Source: Hallella mizrahii
GTDB taxonomy: Bacteria > Bacteroidota > Bacteroidia > Bacteroidales > Bacteroidaceae
Assembly: GCF_009695775.1 (NCBI RefSeq)
Contig: NZ_VUNG01000038.1
Location: 1-41,005, forward strand
Direction: 5' to 3'
Length of the DNA: 41,005 bases
Below, one piece after another: positions 7,756 to 17,110 of this stretch. The translations under genes and the position numbers were made by a program. The notes beneath the pieces were generated by a model that saw only the letters and a list, made by a program, of their open reading frames with translations, did no database searches and was not told the origin of the DNA. The first letter of the stretch is position 1. Each line of letters starts with the position of its first letter.

Positions 7756-7883
7756 TCAGCACATAGCAAAAAGCCAGTCCGAACAAGATAAATCACATTT
7801 TTGGTAGTTTTGACCACAACGTTCAGAGACTTTTAGAAGGGTTGCGGAATTGAGGAATATTAGAATTAACGTTCCACCATTGT

Positions 7884-9197
7884 TTAACAGCAGATTTTTA
7901 GCACTACACCCCGTATCAACAGATAGAGGATGAAGGCCATCCACAGTAGGTGGTTAGTACATTCCTGAGTGGGAAGGGTGAAGGAAAACGTTAGCCACGC
8001 CACAACAAAAAACAGTAGGGAAGCAACAAAGCTGGCCAAGAGCATCGAACGCGTGCGTGTCAGTCCAATGCAAATACCGTCTAAGACAAATGCCAATGTT
8101 CCAGCGAGTGGTATCATACAAGCCCAAGGCAGAAAGTGATCAGCCATCGATACCACCGTTGGATCGCTGCTCAGCAAGCCTATCAACAGTTTGCCACCGA
8201 ATGCATAGAACAGAGTGGCGGTGAAGGCCAATCCCATGCCCCATTGGATCAGCCGTTGGATGACCGCTTGCAGTCCCCTTTGATCATTGGCACCCCAAGC
8301 ATGTCCTGAGAGTGCTTCACCGGCAAAGGCAAATCCATCCATAACATAACTGAACAACGTAAAGAAGGTCATCAGCAAGGTGTTAGCCGCCAGCATGGTG
8401 TCGCCTTGACGGGCACCGAAAGCTGTGAAGCCAAAGTTGACTGCCACCAAGCAGACCGTTCTAAGAAAAATGTCGCGATTGAGCGAAAAGAAATGAGCCA
8501 GTTCTGTACGCTGTGACAGTTCTTTACACGTGATATGTATGCTACCCCAGCGGGCCACATGACGGCGAAGCATGCAGACAGCGGCTAAGAGTCCTGACCA
8601 TTGGGCAATGAGGGTTCCTAATGCTACACCCTGCATTTTCATGCCAAGTCCTATAGCTAACGACAGCGAGACGATGACGTTTATCACATTCTGAAAGATT
8701 GCTACATACATTGGCGTTCGCGTGTCCTGCATGCCAATAAACCACCCATTGAGGCACATCAATGCCAGAGTAGGGGGTGCCCCCCAAATGACGATTCGGA
8801 AATAAACAGTAGCAATAGCTTCAACACCAGCCGATGGAGAAATGAGCCAAAGTGCAAGCCGCCATAAAGGATATTGTAGCAGCAGAATGATGACAGCTAC
8901 GCAGACTGCTACACCGAGAGCCCGAAGCAACGACATGTAGATCGCCTTGAGGTCGCCAGCACCATGCGCTTGAGCCGTAAGTCCGCTCGATCCCATCCGC
9001 AGAAAGCCGAACAGCCAGTAGGTCACATTAAAGAAAGTGGTAGCCACTGACATAGCAGCGAGATAGATGCCTGAGCCGATGTGTCCAACAACAGCAAGGT
9101 CGCACAGACCAAGGAGTGGGATGGTGATGTTGTTGATAACCGAAGGCAAGGCGAGTTGCAGGATGCGGCGATCAAGTATAGATAATGTGAAGGACAT
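7884..9197 (-). CDS. MATE family efflux transporter (DinF-like)
   Basis: The 437-residue protein has about twelve hydrophobic segments and the N-terminal MATE signature of the DinF subgroup (LALPSVINNITIPLLGLCDL then AVVGHIG). The second half repeats the pattern (NFGFTAFGARQGDTMLAANT, then DGFAFAGEALSGHAWG). It should sit in the inner membrane and export cationic compounds or metabolites using a sodium or proton gradient; the substrate is unknown. Length matches the family. The ATG at 9197 lies only 16 bp beyond the T run of a terminator hairpin that follows the ferritin gene. It is therefore probably transcribed either from a weak promoter in that region or by read-through. Confidence 0.88.
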   Translation of the reverse strand: MSFTLSILDRRILQLALPSVINNITIPLLGLCDLAVVGHIGSGIYLAAMSVATTFFNVTYWLFGFLRMGSSGLTAQAHGAGDLKAIYMSLLRALGVAVCVAVIILLLQYPLWRLALWLISPSAGVEAIATVYFRIVIWGAPPTLALMCLNGWFIGMQDTRTPMYVAIFQNVINVIVSLSLAIGLGMKMQGVALGTLIAQWSGLLAAVCMLRRHVARWGSIHITCKELSQRTELAHFFSLNRDIFLRTVCLVAVNFGFTAFGARQGDTMLAANTLLMTFFTLFSYVMDGFAFAGEALSGHAWGANDQRGLQAVIQRLIQWGMGLAFTATLFYAFGGKLLIGLLSSDPTVVSMADHFLPWACMIPLAGTLAFVLDGICIGLTRTRSMLLASFVASLLFFVVAWLTFSFTLPTQECTNHLLWMAFILYLLIRGVVLKICC

Positions 9198-9212
9198 GAA
9201 AACGAGAAAATG

Positions 9213-9240
9213 AAAAAAGCGGGGACTTTTGCCTCCGCTT
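9213..9240 (-). terminator. Terminator between ferritin and the MATE exporter
   Basis: On the minus strand AAGCGGAGG pairs with CCCCGCTT (one mismatch, 7-nt loop) and is followed by a run of six T. It lies about 115 bp after the ferritin stop (9356) and 16 bp before the MATE ATG, so it ends the ferritin transcript or acts as an attenuator for the exporter. Confidence 0.65.
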
Positions 9241-9355
9241 CTTCGTGATAAGACAATTTGAATTGAAGAGTCTTTGGATGTGTGTTCTTTTCCCTATTCT
9301 TCAATATTTGTTATTTGTCCACCGTTGGGGATCAAATATATCCTCCCGTAGTGTT

Positions 9356-9880
9356 TTATGCATTTTTGGCAGCAAGCGGAGCGGCCTGAGTGTAAACGCG
9401 CGTGGCAAGATCCTTATCGAGCGTATAAATGCCGTAGCCATTGTCACCGATCATCTTCAGGCTGTCTATGATGTTTTTGGCATTTTCCTCTTCTTCGACC
9501 TGCTCGTCGATGAACCATTTGAGCATGCTCTGGGTAGCGAAGTCGTTGTCCTCGAGCGAAGTAGCATAGAGTTTATTGATGAGGCCAGTCACCGTCTGCT
9601 CATGCTTGAGAGTGTTTTGGAAGAGATCGAGTGGATTAGCCCACTCTGTGGGAACACCTTGGATTGGGTCAAGCATCACACGACCATCACGTTGCAAGAT
9701 ATAGTCGAAGAAGATCTTTACGTGATCCAACTCCTCCTGATACTGTACCTCGAACCAGTGAGCCATGCCAGGGTAGCCTTGGGCATTGGCATAAGCCGAC
9801 ATGGACAGATAGAGATAAGCTGACCAGAACTCAGCATTGATTTGCGCATTGAGCGCGTCCTGCATTTTTTGACTTAACAT
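9356..9880 (-). CDS. Ferritin (bacterial non-haem type)
   Basis: The 174-residue protein is a four-helix ferritin with ferroxidase ligands visible at Glu17 (NAEFWSAYLY), Glu50 and His53 (QEELDHVKIF), Glu94 (LKHEQ) and Gln127/Glu130 (FIDEQVEEEE). Twenty-four subunits would form a shell storing iron as ferric mineral in the cytoplasm. It is about 12 residues longer than the second ferritin at 34503, with an Ala-rich tail. It lies 80 bp downstream of thrC on the same strand; that gap holds a hairpin but no clear promoter box. A terminator follows. Oxygen or iron control is likely but not visible in the sequence. Confidence 0.93.
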   Translation of the reverse strand: MLSQKMQDALNAQINAEFWSAYLYLSMSAYANAQGYPGMAHWFEVQYQEELDHVKIFFDYILQRDGRVMLDPIQGVPTEWANPLDLFQNTLKHEQTVTGLINKLYATSLEDNDFATQSMLKWFIDEQVEEEENAKNIIDSLKMIGDNGYGIYTLDKDLATRVYTQAAPLAAKNA

Positions 9881-9913
9881 GATATAAGCTTTTTATTAAT
9901 TAATGAAGTCAGT

Positions 9914-9947
9914 AATATTCAAGCCTGACTAATCAGGCCAGAATATT
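9914..9947. terminator. Hairpin between thrC and ferritin
   Basis: AATATTC (9914-9920) and GCCTGA (9923-9928) pair with TCAGGC (9933-9938) and GAATATT (9941-9947), giving a 15-position stem with two mismatches and a 4-nt loop. No T tract follows directly, so it may be a weak terminator of the threonine operon or a structured leader of the ferritin mRNA. Confidence 0.45.
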
Positions 9948-9960
9948 CTGATCTGCTAAT

Positions 9961-11289
9961 TTAAATCTGCATAAGATATTTCTTAAATGCTTCGAAGTCG
10001 TTTGGCATCTCCACGCTTTGTTTCTTTCCGCGCATGAAAGCTTGAAGTCTCTCTGGGATAGCAATGTCGGCATTGTCGATCGCATCAACCTTTTCCTTGA
10101 ATTTGGCAGGATGAGCAGTCTCAAGGAAGACACCCACCTGTCCGGGCTTCAACTGCTCGGATATAGCTTGATAGCCACAGGCACCGTGAGGATCAAGAAC
10201 ATAACCAGTTCCGTCGTAGCACTGCTTCATAGTTTTGCGAATGGCGTCGTCGCTATAGGTAGCACCCGAAATGTCATTGCGGATAGCTTTCCAGTCGTTG
10301 TTGTAGAGATCGAGAATACGTGCAAAGTTGCTTGGATCACCGACGTCCATTGCATTGGCAAGCGTCTGCTTGCTCGGCTGCGGTGAGTAGACACCCGTCT
10401 GCAGATAGTTGTAGAAGATGTCGTTGGCGTTGTTGGCGGCGATGAAGTGCTTCACGGGCAGTCCCATGCGGGCACCGAAAAGTCCTGCGGTGATGTTGCC
10501 GAAGTTACCGCTGGGGACACAGACGACCATGTCATTTTTTCCTGGTCCAACAAGTCCCATACGCTTGAGCTGAGCATAGGCATTGAAGTAATAGAAAGCC
10601 TGGGGCAGGAAGCGCGCCACATTGATGGAGTTGGCAGAAGTCAGCTTCATGTGATCGTTGAGTTCCTTGTCCATGAACGCATTCTTTACCAGCGCCTGGC
10701 AATCGTCGAAGACACCGTCGACCTCCAGTGCGGTGATGTTGCGTCCGAGGGTAGTGAACTGGCTCTCTTGGATTTTGCTGACTTTTCCCTTGGGATAGAG
10801 AACATAGACGTGGATGCCGTCGATGCCGAGGAAGCCGTTGGCCACTGCCGATCCTGTATCGCCAGAGGTAGCCACGAGCACGTTGACCTCATGATGAACG
10901 CCCGTAGCCTTCTCGTCTTTCTTGATAAAATATTGTAACAGGCGGGCCATGAAGCGGGCACCTACATCCTTAAAAGCCAAAGTGGGGCCGTGGAAGAGCT
11001 CAAGGCTGTAGATGTCGTCTTTGACCTGATGCACTGGAGTATCGAAGGCCAAGGTGTCGAAGACAATCTGTCGCAGCGAGTCTTCGTCTACGTCGTCACC
11101 AAAGAAGCAGCGGGCTACCTCCAAGGCAATCTCTTGAAACGAGAGCTTGTCTATGTTCTCAAAAAACGACTCGGGCAAGCGCTTGATGGTCTCGGGCATA
11201 TACAGTCCGCGGTCGGGAGCCAGTCCGTGCTCCACAGCCTCACGGAGTGTGGCCATGGGAGCTTTATGATTGGTTGAATAGTATTTCAT
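9961..11289 (-). CDS. thrC: Threonine synthase
   Basis: The 442-residue enzyme converts O-phosphohomoserine to threonine with pyridoxal phosphate. It shows the N-terminal signature YYSTNHKAPMATLREAV, the cofactor lysine at about 107 in GPTLAFKDVGARF, and the phosphate-binding segment VATSGDTGSAVANGF. The length fits the family. It is the last gene of the minus-strand thr operon and begins 32 bp after the putative homoserine kinase, whose product it would use. A hairpin lies downstream. Confidence 0.96.
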   Translation of the reverse strand: MKYYSTNHKAPMATLREAVEHGLAPDRGLYMPETIKRLPESFFENIDKLSFQEIALEVARCFFGDDVDEDSLRQIVFDTLAFDTPVHQVKDDIYSLELFHGPTLAFKDVGARFMARLLQYFIKKDEKATGVHHEVNVLVATSGDTGSAVANGFLGIDGIHVYVLYPKGKVSKIQESQFTTLGRNITALEVDGVFDDCQALVKNAFMDKELNDHMKLTSANSINVARFLPQAFYYFNAYAQLKRMGLVGPGKNDMVVCVPSGNFGNITAGLFGARMGLPVKHFIAANNANDIFYNYLQTGVYSPQPSKQTLANAMDVGDPSNFARILDLYNNDWKAIRNDISGATYSDDAIRKTMKQCYDGTGYVLDPHGACGYQAISEQLKPGQVGVFLETAHPAKFKEKVDAIDNADIAIPERLQAFMRGKKQSVEMPNDFEAFKKYLMQI

Positions 11290-11321
11290 AATTTGATTGA
11301 TTTCAAATGTTTATCTATATT

Positions 11322-12554
11322 TTATTCGATACTCATAAATTTTTCCATGAACTCGTTGAGGTGGAGCATGCCGTAGTCACCTTCCACACACGACACCTCA
11401 TCGTAGGTTTGTACATTGTCGGGCTCAATACCACGATACCAAATGAGGAAAGGTACTGGCTCCTTGACGTGAGTACGGATCTCAACGGGCGTTGGATGGT
11501 CGGGGAGCACCGCAATGCACACGGGTTCATTCCATGTGCTCACCTCTTCGAAGATGGGTTTCACGATGCGTCGGTCGAGATAGTCGATGGTGCGCAGTTT
11601 CAGTTCCAGATCACCATCATGCCCAGCCTCATCACTGGCTTCGAGATGTAGAAAAACGAAGTCCTGATGACGCAGCGCGTCGATAGCAGCCTGAGCCTTA
11701 CCTTCATAGTTCGTATCGGAGAGTCCGGTGGCTCCCGGCACTTTCACCACGTCGAGTCCGGCATAGTGTCCGATGCCTCGGATGAGGTCGACAGCAGAGA
11801 TGCAGGAACCGGAGTGGATCTGTGGGAAGAGTTCTTGTAGTGTCTTCATCGAAGGGCGGTATCCACCGCTCCACGGCCAGATGCTGTTGGCTTTCTCTGC
11901 TCTGCTCTGGTTGAAGGGATGCTCCATGAGCAACTGCTGAGAGTGGAGAATAAGGTCATTGACCAGATCAGCGGTTTCTTGCGCCGTCATTCGGTCGCCA
12001 TCGTGTCGATCGGTCCAACCCTCCTCAGGCTTGACGAGCAATGGACGCCACTCCTCGTTGGGGTGATCGTGCGGTGGAGCGCAGACGATGTGCTTGTTGC
12101 CGCCTTTGATGATAAGCAGATGACGATATTGTATACCGGTGATGAAGCGTATGCGGTCATTGCCGAGTTTATCATTGAGATATTTGATGAGCACGTCGCC
12201 CTCCTCAGTCTTGAGATGTCCGCCGTGGTGGTTTTTGATGCGTCCATTCTCGAGCTCTATGATGTTGCATCGTAAGGCAAGGTCGTCGGGCTGCATGTCG
12301 TAGCCAATGCTGGCAGCTTCAAGTGGTCCTCGGCCCTCATAGACCTTGTTGAGGTCATAGCCGAGGATAGCAGTATTGGCGACCTCAGAGCCTGGCAAAA
12401 AGCCGTCGGGGATGGTCATCAGTCTGCCTGTGCGTCCCTCGCGAGCCAGTCGGTTCATATATGGAGTGTCGGCGTATTGCAGTAGGGTCTTGCCCCCTAA
12501 CCGTGCTACGGCGTGGTCAGCCATGCCGTCGCCCAAGATGATGATGTGTTTCAT
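11322..12554 (-). CDS. Putative homoserine kinase of the cofactor-independent phosphoglycerate mutase fold
   Basis: The 410-residue protein belongs to the archaeal-type, cofactor-independent phosphoglycerate mutase (ApgM) family in the alkaline-phosphatase superfamily. Visible metal and catalytic motifs are IILGDGMAD at the N-terminus, PGSEVANTAILGYD with Ser56, HLEASDEAGHDGD and LPDHPTPVEIRTH near the C-terminus. A branch of this family is annotated as 'proposed homoserine kinase' because it sits in threonine operons lacking thrB. Here it lies exactly between thrA and thrC, 27 and 32 bp from them, so homoserine phosphorylation is the best inference. Phosphoglycerate mutase activity is the alternative and cannot be ruled out from sequence. 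Confidence 0.85.
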   Translation of the reverse strand: MKHIIILGDGMADHAVARLGGKTLLQYADTPYMNRLAREGRTGRLMTIPDGFLPGSEVANTAILGYDLNKVYEGRGPLEAASIGYDMQPDDLALRCNIIELENGRIKNHHGGHLKTEEGDVLIKYLNDKLGNDRIRFITGIQYRHLLIIKGGNKHIVCAPPHDHPNEEWRPLLVKPEEGWTDRHDGDRMTAQETADLVNDLILHSQQLLMEHPFNQSRAEKANSIWPWSGGYRPSMKTLQELFPQIHSGSCISAVDLIRGIGHYAGLDVVKVPGATGLSDTNYEGKAQAAIDALRHQDFVFLHLEASDEAGHDGDLELKLRTIDYLDRRIVKPIFEEVSTWNEPVCIAVLPDHPTPVEIRTHVKEPVPFLIWYRGIEPDNVQTYDEVSCVEGDYGMLHLNEFMEKFMSIE

Positions 12555-12581
12555 GGTTATTCCGAATTAACAATCTTTTGT

Positions 12582-15017
12582 TTAAATGTTGGCTATACTC
12601 ATGATGTTGGCAAAGACCCCAGCAGCAGTAACGCTGGCACCGGCACCGTAGCCTTGGATAAGCATGGGATACTCTTTATAGCGCTCTGTAGTGAGCAACA
12701 CAATATTGTTGCTGCCTTCGAGGCTGTAGAAGGGATGATCCTTGCCTACCGCCTTGAGTGCTACGCTAGCTTTTCCCTGATCCATTGTGGCCACAAAGCG
12801 CCACCGTTTTCCTTCCTTGTCGAGTTGTTCGCGTTTCCGTTCAAAATCAGCGTCGAGCTTTGGCAGGTTTTTCCAGAAGTCATCCACAGAACCCTTGAAA
12901 TACTCGTCGGGGACGAAAAGATGTTTCTCCACATCGTCTTGTTCAATACGGTATCCTGCCTCACGCGTGAGGATCACGAGTTTACGGATAACATCGGTGC
13001 CACTAAGGTCGATACGCGGGTCGGGCTCGGAATAGCCCTGTTCTTTGGCACGTCTGACAGTTTCGGAGAAGGGTACGTCGGCAGCGATTTCGTTGAAGAT
13101 AAAGTTGAGTGTGCCACTGAGTACAGCTTCTATGCGCAGAATGCGGTCACCCGAGTTACGCAGGTCGTTGATGGTACCGATGATGGGTAGTCCGGCTCCT
13201 ACGTTGGTCTCGAAGAGAAACTTCACGCCACGGAGTAATGCAGTGTCCTTGAGTAGCCGATAGTTATCATAGGATGAGCTGGCGGCAATCTTGTTGGCTG
13301 CCACCACGTTGATATTGTGGTTGAGCAGCGTGGGGTAGAGGGCAGCGATATCGGCCGACGCTGTGCAGTCTACAAACACTGAGTTGAAGATGTTCATCTT
13401 CAGAATATTCTCGCAGAGCGACTGTGGTGTGCTGGGCTCAGAGTTGTGGAGCTGCTCGCGATAGTTGTTCAGATCGATGCCGTCGCGGTCGAAGATGGCG
13501 TTTTTAGAGCTGGCGATGCCAACGACGTTGAGTTTCAGTCGTGAATGTTCCTTGAGTTCATCGTATTGGTTACGGATCTGCTCAAGAAGCTTTCCTCCTA
13601 CAGTACCCACGCCACATACAAAGAGATTGAGAACCTTGTATTCAGAGAGGAAGAAGGAGTCGTGTAGGACGTTGAGTGACTTACGCAGAGAGCGAGAGTC
13701 TACGACAAAAGAGATGTTGGTCTCGGAGCCACCTTGTGCGCAGGCAATGACCGAAATACCGCTGCGTCCGAGCGTGCCAAAGAGTTTTCCGGCGATGCCC
13801 GGTGTATGTTTCATGTTTTCACCGACGATGGCGATGGTTGCCAAGTTGCTTTCGAGATGCATGGGGAACATGGCACCGTTGGCGATTTCTGATGCAAACT
13901 CATGGTTAAGCACCTCCACAGCTTCCTCTGCATCCTCGTTACGGACACCGATAGACGTGGAGTTCTCGGAGGAGGCCTGTGAAACGAGGAACACGCTAAT
14001 GCCGTTGTCGGCCAATGCCGTGAAGATGCGTCGGTTGACACCGATGACACCGACCATAGACAGACCTGAGACGGTGATGAGCGAAGTGCCGTTGATGCTG
14101 GAGATGCCCTTGATGGGCTTAGCGTCGTTGGCAATCTTATCCTTGATAATAGTTCCGGGAGCCGAAGGGTTGAAAGTATTTTTTACCCTGATGGGAATAT
14201 TTTTCACACAAACAGGGTAAATGGTTGGCGGGTAGATGACCTTTGCACCGAAGTTGCAAAGCTCCATGGCCTCGACATAGGAGAGCTGGTCGATGGTGTA
14301 GGCCGACTTGATGACTCGTGGGTCAGCCGTCATGAAGCCGTCGACATCAGTCCAAATCTCGAGCACCTCAGCATCGAGGGCTGCAGCGATGATGGCTGCG
14401 GTGTAGTCCGAGCCGCCTCGTCCGAGGTTGGTGATTTCACCTGTGTCGCGGTCGGTGGAGATGAAGCCGGGGACAAGAGTCACCCGTGGCATGTCTTTGA
14501 AAGCTTCCACGACGAGCTGGTTGGTCAGTGCGCTGTCGAGCGTGTTTTTCCCGGCAATGTCATAGGTCTTGATAAACGATCGGGAGTCCATCCATTTAGA
14601 GCCTCTGACGAGTGTAGCGACGATGTTGGAACTGAGTCTTTCACCGTAGCTGACGATGGCATCTTGTGTTTTCTTGCTCAGATCACGGATGAGGAACACA
14701 CCGAAGTAGATGGAATGGAGTTGCTCGAAGAGTGCATCGACGGTGTTGAAAAGTGTTTCTCTGTCATTGGGATCGGTGATGATAGTGTCGATCATCTTAT
14801 GATGACGGTCCACCATCTGCTCGAAGCTTGTGCGCCACTCATCCTTGCCGCTGACGGCGAGTCGTGATGTGGCAATAAGTTGATCGGTGATGCCCCCAAG
14901 AGCGCTGACGACAACGACAATGGGTTGCCGGCGGGCTTCGTTTTCTACGATGCGCTTCAGACTAAGAATACTTTTCACGGAACCTACCGATGTTCCGCCG
15001 AATTTTAATACTTTCAT
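12582..15017 (-). CDS. thrA: Bifunctional aspartokinase / homoserine dehydrogenase
   Basis: The 811-residue fusion catalyses the first and third steps from aspartate to threonine. The aspartokinase domain covers about 1-290 (KFGGTSVGSV at the start, GRGGSDYTAA further on). Two ACT-type regulatory segments follow at about 310-460. The NAD(P)-binding homoserine dehydrogenase starts near 463 (LNLFVCGVGTVGGKLLEQI) and runs to the end. Its length is close to E. coli ThrA. The ACT region suggests feedback inhibition, presumably by threonine. It is the first gene of the thr operon, preceded by a 190-bp leader with a strong hairpin. No canonical ribosome site is seen before the ATG. Confidence 0.97.
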   Translation of the reverse strand: MKVLKFGGTSVGSVKSILSLKRIVENEARRQPIVVVVSALGGITDQLIATSRLAVSGKDEWRTSFEQMVDRHHKMIDTIITDPNDRETLFNTVDALFEQLHSIYFGVFLIRDLSKKTQDAIVSYGERLSSNIVATLVRGSKWMDSRSFIKTYDIAGKNTLDSALTNQLVVEAFKDMPRVTLVPGFISTDRDTGEITNLGRGGSDYTAAIIAAALDAEVLEIWTDVDGFMTADPRVIKSAYTIDQLSYVEAMELCNFGAKVIYPPTIYPVCVKNIPIRVKNTFNPSAPGTIIKDKIANDAKPIKGISSINGTSLITVSGLSMVGVIGVNRRIFTALADNGISVFLVSQASSENSTSIGVRNEDAEEAVEVLNHEFASEIANGAMFPMHLESNLATIAIVGENMKHTPGIAGKLFGTLGRSGISVIACAQGGSETNISFVVDSRSLRKSLNVLHDSFFLSEYKVLNLFVCGVGTVGGKLLEQIRNQYDELKEHSRLKLNVVGIASSKNAIFDRDGIDLNNYREQLHNSEPSTPQSLCENILKMNIFNSVFVDCTASADIAALYPTLLNHNINVVAANKIAASSSYDNYRLLKDTALLRGVKFLFETNVGAGLPIIGTINDLRNSGDRILRIEAVLSGTLNFIFNEIAADVPFSETVRRAKEQGYSEPDPRIDLSGTDVIRKLVILTREAGYRIEQDDVEKHLFVPDEYFKGSVDDFWKNLPKLDADFERKREQLDKEGKRWRFVATMDQGKASVALKAVGKDHPFYSLEGSNNIVLLTTERYKEYPMLIQGYGAGASVTAAGVFANIMSIANI

Positions 15018-15207
15018 AATATATAATGTTTATAGAATGAATTGGCATCCCTCATACAAAAAGGCAATACCAAAACTTAATTTTCTAAGCTACTGTCCGC
15101 TCTGCCTCTTATGTGCAGTGCGGGCAGTATGGAGAACGCGACTGTCAGCTAAAGCTGTTGCTGAAAGCATTCTGTTGTCGTAGGGATGAGCTCAAAACGG
15201 CCTATTG
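15018..15207 (-). promoter_or_regulatory. Leader region of the threonine operon with hairpin and possible leader peptide
   Basis: On the minus strand a 26-codon frame (15170-15090) begins MLSATALADS and contains three threonine codons (residues 5, 15 and 18). Its last third overlaps a 13-position stem with two mismatches at about 15091-15125 (arm CTGCCCGCACTGC). A second, weaker stem (TTGGTAT with ATGCCAA) lies closer to thrA. No clear T-rich terminator follows either stem. A near-match to the -7 box (TTAAGTTTTG) lies between them. This could be an attenuation leader, but it is a weak case. Confidence 0.35.
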
Positions 15208-16905
15208 CTAACTACAAAAGAACAGTACAATAATCTGAGCAGCGAAGATTCTGAGGAACATGCTCAGTGGGTATACTGTGGAGTAACCCACAGCTGGTGC
15301 TTCTTTAGAGCAAGAGGCGTTGGCATAAGCCAATGCTGGTGGGTCGGTGTAGGTACCAGCGATCATTCCCATAATGGTGAAATAGTTGAATTTATATTTC
15401 AGTCGTGCGATGGTGCCGATGATGAGGATAGGTACCACGGTGATAATAAATCCAGTATAGACATATTTAAGTCCGTCTCCAGCCACAACCGTCTCCCAGA
15501 ATCCCGCACCAGCTTTGATGCCAACGCTGGCAAGGAAGAGCACGAGTCCGATTTCTCGCAACATCATGTTAGCCGAGGTGGTAGTATAGGTTACAAGCTT
15601 GAAACGATAGCCGAAGCGTCCGATGAGAATAGCAATGATCAGCGGGCCACCAGCGATACCGAGCTTCAACGGCACGGGCATACCGGGTATAGCCAAAGGA
15701 ATGCTACCGAAGAGGATACCTATGATGATGCCGATGAAGATGGTAGCGATATTTGGTGCGTTGAGGCTCTTTACAGAGTTTCCCATAAGATCAGCCACTC
15801 GGTTGACATTGTCTTCTGGGCCGACGACGAGAATGCGGTCGCCAATGTGGAAGTGGTGATCGCGGCTTGCAAAGAGATCCATGCCCTGGCGCGAGATGCG
15901 GGTAACATTCACACCATAGACACTCGAGAAGTGCATCTTGCCCAGCGTCTTACCATTCATCTTAGGATTGGTGACAATGATACGTTTCGACACCAACGGT
16001 GATTTGCTCTTTTCGTCAGTCTCATTCCAACTGGCTTCCACTTCAGGACCAATAAAAGCCTTGATGGCCTCGGCATCGGCCTCGGCGCAGACAATGTGAG
16101 CCTCGTCTCCCATCTCGAAGACTGTATCCTTAAGAGGTGTGGTCAACTCACCATTGTGGAAGAGGTGGGTGCAAACCATATCTCGGTTGAGAAAGTCTGA
16201 GATTTCCTGTAGAGTGCGTCCTGCTATGTAGGCATTGGTCACCTTCAGTGTCATAGCATGAGGTTTGGCATGTGGGTTTTCCTCCTCAGCCTCGTTGAGC
16301 TTTTCTTCCTCTTCCTTGAGATTGGTGCGTGTGATATAGCGGATGGATATGGTGGCACCAATGATGCCTAACACACCGAGGGGATAAGCGCAGGCATAGC
16401 CATTGGCAATCTGCGGGGCTTTACCTGTTCCAAACACCGAGTTAAGAGCTTCGTTGGCTGCACCGAGTCCCGGTGTGTTGGTAACGGCACCATAAAGAGT
16501 ACCCACCATCATAGGCAGGTTGATACGATTGCTCGTGTCAAAAAAGATGTAGTAACAAGCAAACATCACCAACACGTTGAGTACTACTGTGGCAGTGGCC
16601 AGCAGATTGAGCGTCACGCCACCTTTCTTAAAACTTTCGAAGAAGCCTGGACCTACTTGCAGACCAATACAGAACACGAAAAGGATCAGTCCGAAATCCT
16701 GAAGAAAGGTAAGGATAGGGATTGGAGCCGTGAAGCCGACATGACCGGCGACGATACCGGCGAACAAAACGAAGGTGACACCCAAGGAGATGCCGCCAAT
16801 CTTGATTTTTCCCAGCAATACGCCCACGGCGATTACCAAGGAATAGAGCAGCGCTATATGTGCAACGCTGTCTTGAGTTGTGAATAGATTGATAAACCAG
16901 TCCAT
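15208..16905 (-). CDS. AspT/YidE-type membrane carrier with two RCK-C domains
   Basis: The 565-residue protein has two hydrophobic halves of about five helices each (residues about 10-190 and 385-560). They flank a cytoplasmic centre with two TrkA/RCK C-terminal domains at about 216-286 and 304-377 (second ends [20 protein letters not shown]). Both halves carry the family motif seen at 136-152 ([17 protein letters not shown]) and in the second half ([14 protein letters not shown]). This is the aspartate:alanine exchanger (AAE) family, related to AspT and YidE. The substrate is not known; the position upstream of thrA is suggestive of an aspartate-family compound but is only context. It has its own consensus promoter and is followed by the thr leader, so partial cotranscription is possible. 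Confidence 0.88.
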   Translation of the reverse strand: MDWFINLFTTQDSVAHIALLYSLVIAVGVLLGKIKIGGISLGVTFVLFAGIVAGHVGFTAPIPILTFLQDFGLILFVFCIGLQVGPGFFESFKKGGVTLNLLATATVVLNVLVMFACYYIFFDTSNRINLPMMVGTLYGAVTNTPGLGAANEALNSVFGTGKAPQIANGYACAYPLGVLGIIGATISIRYITRTNLKEEEEKLNEAEEENPHAKPHAMTLKVTNAYIAGRTLQEISDFLNRDMVCTHLFHNGELTTPLKDTVFEMGDEAHIVCAEADAEAIKAFIGPEVEASWNETDEKSKSPLVSKRIIVTNPKMNGKTLGKMHFSSVYGVNVTRISRQGMDLFASRDHHFHIGDRILVVGPEDNVNRVADLMGNSVKSLNAPNIATIFIGIIIGILFGSIPLAIPGMPVPLKLGIAGGPLIIAILIGRFGYRFKLVTYTTTSANMMLREIGLVLFLASVGIKAGAGFWETVVAGDGLKYVYTGFIITVVPILIIGTIARLKYKFNYFTIMGMIAGTYTDPPALAYANASCSKEAPAVGYSTVYPLSMFLRIFAAQIIVLFFCS

Positions 16906-16928
16906 ATATGATTTTTACAATTTCTTTG

Positions 16929-16959
16929 CAAAAGTACGATAATTTATGCAAAGCGCAAA
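16929..16959 (-). promoter_or_regulatory. Consensus promoter of the AspT/YidE-type carrier
   Basis: The minus strand has TTTG (16956-16959), exactly 19 bp, then TACTTTTG (16929-16936). This is a full match to the Bacteroidota consensus TTTG-N19-TAnnTTTG. The carrier ATG is at 16905, leaving a leader of about 15-20 nt. It is the cleanest promoter in the window. Confidence 0.85.
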
Positions 16960-17110
16960 AGAAAAGACAGAAAAACTAAGAAATAGTAAAGTGCAATTCC
17001 TATTTTACTGCCTTTTCCGCCATTCATCTGCCTTTTTGGGGTACTTTTCTGTTCTCTTTCATTTCCAAAGATGCAGATGTGAGGAAGGCGGAGATGGCAG
17101 AGCGATGCGT

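Larger units (their letters stand above)
6931..7883. other. 950-bp gap without an intact gene
   Basis: No reading frame here looks like a complete protein. The stretch contains, from left to right, a weak AT-rich hairpin around 6975-7005, a long imperfect palindrome (7134-7215), a perfect 14-bp terminator-like hairpin (7314-7369), six 22-bp tandem repeats (7395-7534) and a short protein-like minus-strand remnant (7624-7755). It looks like a site of repeated insertion and decay, or a host for an untranslated RNA. Confidence 0.6.

Noticed and set aside
13465..14220. 251-codon plus-strand frame inside thrA
   Set aside because: It is a codon-bias shadow opposite a fully conserved aspartokinase/homoserine dehydrogenase. 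Similar long antisense frames at 15205-16002 and 19396-20163 are rejected for the same reason.
14962..15048. Ile-rich 28-codon frame (starts MPIHSINIIYYE) overlapping the thrA start, as a leader peptide
   Set aside because: The isoleucine codons come from an AT-rich leader and most of the frame lies inside thrA; no associated stem or terminator fits attenuation.
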